DNA of 64,000 nt from Patagioenas fasciata (taxonomy: Eukaryota; Chordata; Aves; Columbiformes; Columbidae). The position numbers and the translations under genes were made by a program. This document shows, piece after piece, positions 1-11,239 of the stretch; positions within the stretch are counted from its first letter, which is position 1; every line of letters starts with the position of its first letter. The notes beneath the pieces are model-generated. The model had not been told where the DNA came from and did no database searches. It saw nothing but the letters and a program-made list of their open reading frames with translations. The stretch covers positions 24,138,867 to 24,202,866 of the forward strand of contig NC_092525.1 of the NCBI RefSeq assembly GCF_037038585.1, in the 5' to 3' direction.

Positions 1-1067
1 AAGCAGTTACAGCAAAGACTGTATATTTTTATCCGAAACCTCAAGAAAGAACAAATTCAAGTGCTAAACGGCAGATACAAAGCATGGTGGGAGCAGGGCT
101 GTGGTGAGTGCCTTACCAGGGTAGCACCGTTTAGGGGTCCTCATTAATCCTCTTGGGCTTTTGAGTTTCTTTCTGAGCAACTCCTGCCTGAGAAATTATT
201 TTAACGTGCCAGTTTTCCCAGCTGTGCCTGAGTCTAGCAGTGGGCTCAGAAGAGCAATGTGGGGGTCCTGGGAGCAGGTTTTAAGTTCACTGCTAAGGTT
301 TGCTGAGCACCATGTCTCACCTGCCATGTCCTTTGGGAACCAGGGCACAGGTACCCTCATCCCTGGTGTCCACCTGCTCAGGCACATGTCAGATCTGGCT
401 CTGAGTAATCTGGCTTCCCACTTTTTCTTCTTTGTTGTTCTTCTTCCCCCGAAGCAGGAGAGAATCCATCTTTTATTTAAATGAGGTCTCATAAACATAA
501 GCAGCTGCAATACACTTGCCTGTGCAAAGTAGAGCAGGTTTTCAATGTCTAATGCTTGTTCTCTGCTCTCTTTTCCAGGGATGGAGGGATGCATGTGCAG
601 CTGGGAGCAGAAGGAGCACAGCACAGCCCTGTGGGGATAGGTGTGAAGGTGGTTCTTCGTGAGGACTCAGCAGGACCCCCACAAATCCCAGAGGAACGCA
701 GGGTGTCACTGGGGAGAGGAGAACTCCCCTCCCTGCTGCCCAGTTGCCTCCTGCCTTTCCAGAGATCTGTGCCAGGATTTGGGGCTCAGCCCCCGAAGGT
801 GCATTAGTGCTATAGGATCACCGGAGACCCTGACAGTGATGGGGGACCTACCACGGAGGAGAGACATCCCTCGAGGAGGCCGTGCACCTCTGTGAACCCT
901 GGCTGCTGGTGGCAGAGGCTGCCTGGGGCTGGGGGCAGAGCTGTGGTGCCTTCAGGGCACAGCCAGCAAAGGGCCAAGAGCTGGGGACAGCTCCTCTGGG
1001 GACCTCTTCCTGGGACAACCTAGGTCCCCAGGCTTGCCGTGGATGTCCCCTTGTCCCTCGCTGGCAG
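1..1067 (+). other. TMEM121 upstream intron or 5' flank
   Basis: No supportable coding sequence. The stretch ends in a good 3' splice site, a pyrimidine-rich run leading to CTGGCAG with the AG at 1066-1067, so much of it is probably the intron ahead of the TMEM121 coding exon. A second acceptor-like site, CTCTTTTCCAG ending near 578, could serve an alternative 5' UTR exon. The short ORFs here look like chance openings in GC-rich DNA. That TMEM121 has non-coding 5' exons is recalled family knowledge; their position in this genome is not visible. Confidence 0.5.
1054..1067 (+). other. Predicted 3' splice site before the TMEM121 coding exon
   Basis: A C/T-rich tract (about 1047-1060) precedes GCTGGCAG|GAC. 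If it is used, the exon starts at 1068 and leaves a 47-nt 5' UTR segment before the ATG at 1115. Spliced RNA reads would settle it. Confidence 0.5.
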
Positions 1068-1081
1068 GACTGCTCCCCTAG

Positions 1082-2053
<972 letters not shown>

Positions 2054-2440
2054 GGAATGACCCCCAGCCAGTGTCGGTTCAGACAGCCTCGTGCCGAGCA
2101 GAGCAGGGATGCTGCTTCCCTGCTGCACGGGGCGAGCACGATGGACAAATCCTGGCAGCGAGGGCTCTTCTAGGCACAAAACACCAACCATGTTTTGATT
2201 GAGCTATGGAGTGTCCCCTAGACGTCTTCATCTCAGGTATAACCCTAGGAGTCCTCCAGACAAACCAAATTAACGTGCAAAGGACCTGAACCAGCTAACC
2301 CTCTCCCTCCTTCCTACCACCTTGTCCCCTCCCGAGCAAAGACCACTATGGTTGCAATGTCCCTTTTTACTCCTTGAGCACCTCACCTTTACTCCAAGCC
2401 TGGAACGAAGATTTTGTTACTGGAGACCTTTTTATGGAGT

Positions 2441-2476
2441 GGGGACAGGGCTGTATGGGTTGAGGGGGAGGGTGGG
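2441..2476 (+). other. G-quadruplex motif in the TMEM121 3' UTR
   Basis: Six guanine runs lie on the sense strand at 2441-2444, 2448-2450, 2457-2459, 2464-2468, 2470-2472 and 2474-2476, with loops of 1 to 6 nt. The last four runs alone meet the classic G3+N1-7 rule. Because it is on the coding strand it could fold in the mRNA as well as in DNA. Confidence 0.6.
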
Positions 2477-3165
2477 AGATTTGAACCAGTAAACCCTGTG
2501 ATTGTAGGTGTCTCTTATCTCCAATGGTTGTGTTTACAGTTTCCTATTTATATCAGCTCCCAGGGGCTCCTGGGCTGCCCTGGGGGCCGGTGTCCTTGCA
2601 GTGGATGAGAGCAGCAAGCCCTGCAGTGGGGAGTGGGACTGGAGGCCAGCATGGGCCCCCGACCCCAGGACAGGGGGGGACTGCACCCCCACCAGCGCAC
2701 TGCGCCGACTCTGCTGGCAGCAATATTTGACAACCTAAAGCTAATCAAATGCTGGTGTTTTACGTATTTCATTCACTTCAACGACTCAGCACAATATTTC
2801 TATTTTTAGAAGGGTCTCTCTTGCTCTCTCCCTGCCTGCAGCCGCTGGTGCGGCCCCCACGGGCACTGCCGCAGGCAGGCACAGACACCCAGGACAGCTT
2901 AGGCGTAAGAATGGCAATGATGCACTTCACTCCGGCATCGAGTGTTTATAAAGAGGGCTGCTTTCCACAGCTACTATATTTTTAAAATAAAATATTAAAA
3001 AAGAAAAAAAAAGAACCAACAAACAACCCAAAAAAGGGCCGGGAAGGACGTGCTGCCCCGGCAGGTGGCCGGGCTCAGGGCTGGGCAGGGGGCTCCCCTG
3101 CTGATGTGTGCAGTGGCAAGGGGCTTAGCCGGCCGTGGGCAGTGGGAGGCAAGCGCCAGCTGGAC

Positions 3166-3171
3166 AATAAA
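3166..3171 (+). terminator. Best candidate TMEM121 polyadenylation signal
   Basis: AATAAA with a G/T-rich downstream element about 20-30 nt later. It is preferred over 2986-2991 and 3484-3489 because of that element; several of the three may be used. Confidence 0.5.
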
Positions 3172-3190
3172 AGCCCCTTGAGAGCAATGG

Positions 3191-3840
3191 CTTCTCGTGG
3201 TCTCCTTTCTGCCAGTGTGGGGAGGGATGGGGGCAGCTCCCACATGGCCCAAATCACTTGTCTCCTCCTATATCCACCTTGCTGCCCCAAGTGCTGTGCC
3301 AAGGTGCTGTGCCCTGCGAGTAAGTTGTTTTTCCAGCTCAAAGGCTGCCACTGGGGTTTGGGCACATCTCAGCTGCCTGGGGGGAGGCACAGGGGAGATA
3401 AGCAGAAAAACTGCATCTCAAACACGCTGAAATGGGATATTTTTGCTTTTTCTAAACCAAACATTTCATTTTGAGTACACAGGAATAAAATGCCTGATGC
3501 TGTTTATGTTTCCGTTCCTCATTTTCTCCTGTCTCCACTCACCAAATTTGACATAAATCCACAAAACCATTTTAGTCTCCATCTTTTCAGCCCATCATGA
3601 TCTGTCCAAAACATTTCACCCAGCCCTGATCCAGTCTTCCAAATTTAGGACCAGGCAATCACAGCCCTGCTTGGTCACCCTGTCACCCAGGCATGACTTT
3701 GTGGGCTTTCTCTGCTGGGAATAAATACACTGAGAAATAAAAAGATATCTTTGCCAACAAAAGTGAGTTTGCAATAGATTTAGCCAGCTGGAAAAGTTTC
3801 TTCCTCCTTTCCCTCAGAGAACATGATAGGAAGAAGGCAG
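3191..3840. other. Intergenic, nothing recognised
   Basis: Mixed-composition sequence just past the likely TMEM121 end. Contains the distal AATAAA at 3484-3489, which could extend the 3' UTR to about 3510. No repeat or gene identified. Confidence 0.4.
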
Positions 3841-4020
3841 GTGATTCAAAAGGTATTAGCAGAAATTAATTAAATGGCTAAATTATTCTGGAATACCTAT
3901 GGAATTACATATTACATCTCTACTGATGCCATTAAAATACACGCGATTAACATCAGTACAATTAACTCCCAAGTATCTAATAACATCCTGCCACTCTTCT
4001 AGGTAATTAATTTATGAGCC
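3841..4020. promoter_or_regulatory. AT-rich block, possible conserved non-coding element
   Basis: An abrupt AT-rich island in GC-richer surroundings, dense in TAAT/ATTA homeodomain cores (AATTAATTAAAT at the left, GGTAATTAATTT at the right), without homopolymer decay or transposon ends. This is the usual look of a conserved enhancer, but conservation cannot be seen from one sequence. Confidence 0.3.
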
Positions 4021-4145
4021 TTTGTTTTACAGCTCTTCCCCAGAGCTGAGCGGAGGGAATCCTGCAGGCACTGGCACCGCGGTGCTGCCGGCTCCGGCAC
4101 CATGCAGCTCGGGCAGCACCCAGCATGAGGCTGGGCCCACAGCGG

Positions 4146-4168
4146 TATTTTATCCTGGAGATAAAATA
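4146..4168. promoter_or_regulatory. Perfect hairpin made of inverted GATA-factor sites
   Basis: TATTTTATC (4146-4154) and GATAAAATA (4160-4168) are exact reverse complements around a 5-nt spacer, CTGGA. Each arm contains a GATAA core in opposite orientation. Binding is inferred from the motif only. Confidence 0.4.
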
Positions 4169-4199
4169 AATTACCCAGGGGTTACTCTGAGAGGTTGCT

Positions 4200-7100
4200 G
4201 TGTGTATTTTTGTCCTGTCTCCGCCTGATATCTAGCTCTCCAGCCATGCCTTATAGTGGAGTAAGTAAATATTTCCTTGAGCTTGATCTGTTGCTAAGGT
4301 TGCTTGGGGGGATAGACCCTGCATGGAAAGGGAATAGTGCTTTATCGTCCTGGTGCCGTAACCTCCCAGCAGGCTTAGGAGTCCCCACAGCCTTTTCCCG
4401 AAGACTGCAAGGCCCTGCTTTCCACTGCTGAAGTGGGGCTGTCATCTTCAAGGGCTGCCTGAGCCCCAGTATTAGCAGCAGGAGCAGGAGAGGTCCTGGA
4501 GGTGATGCTCACCTGGGATGCTGTGCACAGCATCACTCCCATGAGGCACCTGAGTTCGCTGATGCTCAAAGCTCACTCTGTGGTGAAGAGAGGGAGGAGA
4601 TGCTTTTCTCCTCTTCTGCTGTTTGACATCCCCCTGGGGCTCTGTGTGGTTCATGTTTCTTATTCAGCAACACAATCCTCTCTTTTTAAAGCCATCCTGA
4701 AAGCAAGTGTTGTGAGCTGGCCCCTCCACAGCAGGCAGGGAAGCTGGGGAGAGGAGAGCGAGCTGGGAATGGCAGCATGAGGAGCATTTGGGGACAGAGG
4801 GGACAGCCAGCATGGCCAGCAGAGACCTCGGAAACACGGAGATGATCCAGCAATGGGAGCACTGTAACTGTTCCTTGCCTATTGCTCGCTGAGGGCAATG
4901 CAAGCTGCTGCTGCCTCCTTCTTCCCAAAATCCAGCCGTGCCCAGCAGAGACAAGAGCCCTCGGAGCCCTGGGATGGACAAGAGGGATGGCACGGGGGCG
5001 GTGGCTGCACAGGGTGACTGGCTTCCAGCTTGACTGTTCAGGGAAGGGGATACTTTGCTGTGGGCAATAAGAACTAAAGGAAACAATTAAAACTAAATAG
5101 GCAATATTTCAGTTTTCCACTGAGATGGTGGGTTGGCAAAAGGCTCCTTTGTGAAATGTGAAATTCTCCTGGCAAGCTACAGACTCCCACCTGCTCAAGT
5201 GAAAGCAGCACAACAATAATGCAGAAGAAGGGACGCAAATTCCCAGCCCTCCATTGGAAAACCCATGTGAGCAGCATCCCCCACTGCCATTTGTAAACAG
5301 GCCACAGGCACAAAGAAGTCCTTGCCCGTGGTGAAGAGAGGCAGATGGTACTTTGGGGACCCAACTAGTGCTGTCCTACCAGTTACTGGCCTGCTGGGCA
5401 GCGCTGAGGTGAATACCTCCTTCCAAACCAAGCAACAGACCCTGGAGGAGCCAGGTCTGCCCTGTAGCTCCCACCAGAGCAATGACAGTCCCTGGAGATG
5501 CAAAATCCAAACTTCTCTGATCCTTCCTGTCAGGTTGGTCCTGAAGGGCAGCAAATTGTCGCAGCACAGCCATAGATGATCTGTGATCGCTCCCCAGGCA
5601 GTAGGGATGGGCGGGGCTGGTCTCATCCCCTTCCCAAGCATTGGAGAACTGCAGAACAGGAGCTCACAAGTGAAGCAAAGCAAGACATAGCAGGCTGTTG
5701 CAAAGCATCGAGCCCAGGCAAATCCATCTGTGTCCCATACCCCTGCCAAACATTTGGATGAAGAGGCAGCAATGTGCTTGAGCTACTGCATGTCTGACAC
5801 TGTCTGTGAGAAGAGCCTGGATCCAGCTTTTGTGTCCCAGCAGCCTTGTGGTACCTGAACTATCACTACCCTTCTTGCCACCTTGGGCTGAATTTTACCT
5901 GGGAGCTTCATGCATTTGCCACTGCGTTGACCTGAGTGCTCCACAGCCAAGGGCAGTGGGGAGGCCAGTGGGATGTGAGTTGTAGCTTTTCTTGGGTCCT
6001 GGCAGCCCTCACATGTCCTTCTTGTCCTCTGATGATCTCCTTTTGGCAGCTGAAAATATCTGATGCTGCAGCCCCCGTGCAAGGCTCAGAGAAGGGTGGC
6101 TGGCATCAGCCACCGAGCCAAAAACCTGTGTTCCTGCAGCCAGATTCTCTGTGTCACCACAATACTGATGTCTTTGCAGGGTCCAGAAGTGCTCAGGAGC
6201 ATTCAGAAGAGGAAAGCCACCCGCTGGGTCATTGCGGCACAAGGGTGGCCCTGTGGTCAGGCTGACTCCCTGCAGTGCAAGACTTTGCAAACCACGCACC
6301 GAGAGAGGGTACCTGGGGACAGGTTGCTCTCCCAGCCCAGCACCTGCTCCCTTTCATGGGGTTTAATTACTCCTTCCACCCTGGTCCTTCCCAGAGCACA
6401 GGCTTCCCCATAGCCCTGTGCACTGACACCTCGGACCATATGCAAATAAATATTTTGTTTTCTTTTGTTCAGTCTGGGTTGATTTATTGAGTAGAGGAAG
6501 GCTGAACATTCACACCAATAACTGTTTTCCTCCTGCCTGTCCTAGATTCGTTGCATTTCTTTAGCTCAGGCCAAGGCTGCAATAAAAACAAAGGCCAAGT
6601 GTCCAGAGCACCATAACAGCAATTCCCATCTGTCTAAATTCCTCCTGCCCAGGCTCTGTGGCAAAAGTTTGAGTTTCTCATCAATTTTATCCTAACTTTG
6701 AATGCCTTGGATTTTTCAGCTGTGTCTGGTTTTTAGGTCTGGCATCCTTGAAGGATAATATCCATTTAAGTTACTGATTTGGCCTTGCTCATTTAATTTC
6801 ACCTTAATAAAGATTTTATGTGTTTTTGACATGTTTAGTGTCTCAAATGTATTGACACGGCAGCCTGAAGAAACATTATGACCATTATGGCTCAGGAAGC
6901 ATTAAAAAGACCCTGGCAAGGTATATTGATTGCCCTCTTTTACAGTTGTTTGAAGACAAAAACCAGTCAAAAGGAAGAGCTAGTACTGTAGTTTGTTTTT
7001 ATGTGAGCTTCTCTGATTTTACAGCATTTCATGTGTGCAAAAGGCATTTGCAAAGATATATCTGCAAATTCTTCATCGGGATGTGAAGAAGTGGCGGCCC

Positions 7101-10100
7101 TGTTGTTGGAGCTGGGGTGCTGCCAAGAGGGGATTATTGAAGGAAAAATGCTGCAGATTGCAGAAAAACCACCCCTAAGGAAGGAACATCAAAGTGTAAA
7201 TAAATAAATAAGTGAAGAAGATGCCCAGATCCTCCCCACTGGTGCATCCCAGAGGGAAAACCCACAGGCTCACTGGGAACTCGCTGTAACACATTGAGGG
7301 AAATGGTAAATCATCTTCCCAAATCTGGCTTTACAGCTGTGGGCTTCTCCATCGACTCTTCCCAGCTAACATACCCTCAACATCTATGCGAAAATGCAAA
7401 CACATTATGGGCATAGTACACTAAATGCAGTGGATATAAAAATTAGTAGAATCATCCACTGGTAGGGGTAGGAATGTTCTTGACACAGGAGAGGAGGATA
7501 ATCAGTTCTTCATGGCAAATATTTGCATACAGATACACCCTCCAGAGGTCCCTGTGCAGCCACCTGCCCAATTACTAATGGGAGGAGTTTTTGAAAAGAC
7601 ATTTTACTAATTGCAACCAACTGCAATCCTCCAACCTGAGCAACAGTAACTTCTGTTCAGAGGAGCTCATGTTCCAAGGAAGAAAACTGGCTCCAGCAAG
7701 ACAGCATCACCTCTAGCAGCATGACCATGTGTTATTTTGCTGTGTGATGCTGGTCCAGGCTCTACCCTCTGCACTAGCCCAGCATGAGGGTGCAGGAGCC
7801 AGTGCTGGGTTCCTGCTGAGCTTTTGGGTAGGGCAGAGGGTAGGAGGGTGTCTCGAGAAGCAGGTCAACAAGACATGAGCAATGAGGGGACTGGGTGAGG
7901 TTGAGGTCAAGGAAGGACCTTCCTCCTTCAGCCTTAAAGCATAGCATAGCAGAAAAGATATTGCTATGACACCAGACCAACACTGTGTGTGCTGGAGCCA
8001 AAACCCCATTTCCTAGTGCCTTTACATTGCTGTAGCTGAGTGGTCACCTTTGCATTTGTCTCCTGGGCTCCCTTGTTTCTCCAAATCTGCCGTGAAATAA
8101 CAACCCATTGCTCACAGGAGCTTGCAGGGCTGAGGATGCTGAGAAGCAGAGCACGGTGCCTTGAGCATGCCAGGCACATCCTCCCACACCCCGGGTGTGC
8201 CGTGCTGGCAGCATCAATAACCCAGCATCTCAGCTCCTGAGGCTTTGCACATGGAGCCCGCTCTGCCCAGCAGAATAAATACCTCTAGCAGAAAAAGGCA
8301 CTGTTTTCCTTTTTTTTTGCACTAGTGCCAGGAAGAATTTAATATTCAAAAACTGTTTTCAGATGTTTCACTTCACAGCTGGTGAATGAACTCGGAAAAC
8401 TCAATAAACCTCCTTGTAAGAAATTATCTCTCATTAATCACTCTGGTGAGGCTGACACCTGGGATAGCATAAATCTTTACCTGCACATCCTAAGAGACGA
8501 GGGAATGGACCATAGGTAGTAAGTGTGTTACACTGCAAGAGTCCCAAACACCAGCTAAAGAATAAATCCTTATAAAATTTTCCTCCTGGAAGGGGGACAT
8601 CATCAGCACTTGGAGGAGATGAAACCTTGGTGGAAGGGCTTTTAGCAGGAGACAGGGCAGCACAAGGGCCTCGAGCGGTCTGCACGTGTTTTGGGGGAAA
8701 CCTCTCCTCCTTTCCATCAGACATCTCAGGAAATGTCCAAAAGCTTTAAATGGTGCTGCCAGCTCAGGAACAAACTGCTCTGCAAGGATTGCCAGCTTGC
8801 AGCTCCCAGTAAGCTGGGCTGGCTGTGCTGCAGCGCGCCTGCACCTCCAGCACGTACCATCACACTCCTACAAGTCTTACAACTATCCAACCCATCTCCC
8901 CGAGGCAGGACACCTCTCAGAAGTGCTGCATTTGGAAAGGAGAAACATGATCTGAGCAAGCCTTGAACAGCTTGTCATAGAAGCAGCATCCAGATTTTTC
9001 TCCCTTGCAGGGGATTTTGAAGTTTATTTCAGTGTCCTTTGCCTCAGTGCAACAGATGGCAGGGAGATGTGGTGGCCTGGAATACTAATGCCTTCCTCCA
9101 GCATCTGTGTCCTTAGAGCAACCAGCATTTCCCTGCTCTTGCTGAGCACCATGCAGCCTTGTCTTCTGTCTCAGGACCATGCTCTTCCCATGTCAGCTAG
9201 GAATTAAAATGTGTGCCTCTGTCCACAGTGCCCCCCACTCAGGGATGGGGCATTTTGCATCAGGAAAGCTGCAGGGCAAAGGCTGGGGCTGGGAAGCAGG
9301 GATGTGGTTATAGCAGAGGTATCAGCCATCTTGCCCAAGTGGAAAACAAATGAAAAAATAAAACCACAATGAAGCAAATCTGTTTCGCAACCATAACCGC
9401 CACATCACACTGGAAAGACTATTCAGCCCATATTTTAAGAATCATCTTTTACTGATGCCTAGTGTCCCACGACCAGCATCCAATGAGGTGCAATTAAGCG
9501 TTTGCTTAGATAAAATATGTCTTCAAGTGACAACTAGGCAAAGGATCTTCCACCATAATGTAAATATATGATTTTGTACCACAGAAATAAGCATGTCATA
9601 AAAATCCTTCCCCTCCCTGGCTGCCCTTTCCCTGCTCCCGGCACGTGGCAGCAGCTCTTTGCACGCCAGGGCTGGAAGCATCGCCCGGCTCAGTCTGCCG
9701 TGGTGCTTCAGACATCTCCGCCTGACAGGCTGTGGCAAAGGACTGTGAGCCACTCAGAAAGGATAACATTATAGAGCTCCGAAGTTTAATAATACGAGCC
9801 CCAGCAATCACAAAGATAAATTTCACAGTGACCACTTGGAGACCTGCTGACTGTACTGTAATATTTGATGAGATGCTGAATAATATGCCAGTCTTTTTCA
9901 GACCCAGGGAGTCCCATAAAAGCCAGTGGAATGGAGACCAGCATTTCAGCCCTCTCCAGCTCTGTGTAGGAAGGAGCTGGCACTACGGTGCCCATGAAGT
10001 GTGGATGGCAGCGAGTCTTACACCTCCCAAGCACATCACTGCCAAAGGGCCAGGTGTTTTCCGCTGGGAAGGCAATGCCACCAGCCCCTGGTACCCTGCA

Positions 10101-11080
10101 GCCTGTGCTTCCCCTGTTTGGGGCTGTTGGGACTTCTGAGCACCACTTTTCATGGCTGGCTGTGCCCTGCAAGATCCTGTCTTTGCTGCCTCACACCTCT
10201 GCTAGGCACTTGCCAGGGGCTCCACTTGATGGAGTTCTTCCTTTATTCATTTTTCTTAAAAGTAGGAAATTACATCCGTAGTATTATGAGCAAAGAACAC
10301 GAGCACTGAAGGGTTTAAAAGGCAGCGAATGCTCGTAGTAACTATGCCTGTGCCATCCCAGCATACGCACTGTAAACACACTTTGATTTTTGTTTCAGGA
10401 AGAGCAGCACCAGACTCAGCACGCGGACTTGCAAGGGAAGGGATGTCCTTTAATAGCTGGCTTTGTTGTTCTTCCACAGGTTCAGGTGGAATGCTGGAAA
10501 GGTTGCCAGTACCTGCAGTCAGTTAATATCTGGGGCCTTCTGGAGGAATCAGAAGCTGTGCCGGGAATGCCACGCGGCAGCAGGTGTCCTTGCTTAGAAA
10601 TTCAACCTTTCCAAAGTTGCTTTTGTCAGGATCAAGCTTACAACAGGCTTCTTCTGCCTCCTCTTTTTCCTAAACATCCCTCTGCAAACCACCCCACAGG
10701 CAATGGGACATTTCAGATTTCCAGTCTGTACCTGCCCCCATCCTGCTTAAGCCTTACCTTGGTGCCAATTTAACCACACCTTTACTGGGCTGAGCAGCTT
10801 GCCATACTCATCTCCTTCAGCCCAAACCTTCCCAGGACACTTTCCCAGCACCCTGCTGGCCCCAGGTGGGGTGAGGTGCACCTACCACCCTAACAAGCTT
10901 GGCATTTAATCTGCTGCAGCACCAAGTGGGATTTAGCAAAAGATCTATCTGTAATTGTCAGTGCCTAAAGAACTTTTAAGTATGTCCTTTAAGCAGCTCC
11001 TGAAGGACTTGCGCTATTTTAATGAGCATCTTAGGAAAGAAAATCTCTCTGTAGAGCATTAGCTTTGAGAACCAAAAGCA
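4200..11080. other. Intergenic DNA without a supportable gene
   Basis: Only short ORFs that lack codon bias, start context and recognisable domains. It holds octamer motifs at 6440-6447 and 7521-7528, a short AAAT tetranucleotide run near 7198-7210, and AATAAA strings with no transcript evidence. No intact transposon recognised. Confidence 0.5.
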
Positions 11081-11084
11081 ATCT

Positions 11085-11215
11085 CACTGACACACAATAT
11101 CAGGTTTGATTGACAAGGCCGATAGCCATAAACCATGTTGATTGACATTAATTAGTCTGTCAGCCTTTAATTGCTTCTGATCATGTCCTACATCACTCTG
11201 ATTAAAAAATTAGTC
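11085..11215. promoter_or_regulatory. AT-rich element with two PBX/TALE-type sites, possible enhancer
   Basis: Contains TTGATTGACA twice in the same orientation (about 11106-11115 and 11138-11147), 32 bp apart. TGATTGACA is the classic PBX/HOX/TALE composite sequence. The second copy runs directly into TTAATTAG, a homeodomain core. The block ends at an A15 tract. Confidence 0.35.
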
Positions 11216-11221
11216 CCATGC

Positions 11222-11236
11222 AAAAAAAAAAAAAAA
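11222..11236. repeat. A15 homopolymer
   Basis: Uninterrupted A tract; no retrocopy body or target-site duplication is recognisable beside it. Confidence 0.8.
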
Positions 11237-11239
11237 TCA

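Larger units (their letters stand above)
2054..3190 (+). other. TMEM121: TMEM121 3' UTR (approximate end)
   Basis: This follows the TGA at 2051-2053 and contains no further supportable ORF. Candidate polyadenylation signals occur at 2986-2991, 3166-3171 and 3484-3489. The second is the most convincing: AATAAA is followed about 20-30 nt later by a G/T-rich stretch (GCTTCTCGTGGTCTCC), which would place the 3' end near 3190. The first sits in an A/T-only stretch and could be an earlier alternative end. Confidence 0.5.

Noticed and set aside
3484-3489. Third AATAAA downstream of TMEM121 as the main poly(A) signal
   Set aside because: Possible, but the signal at 3166-3171 has the better downstream G/T-rich element and is closer to the stop codon.
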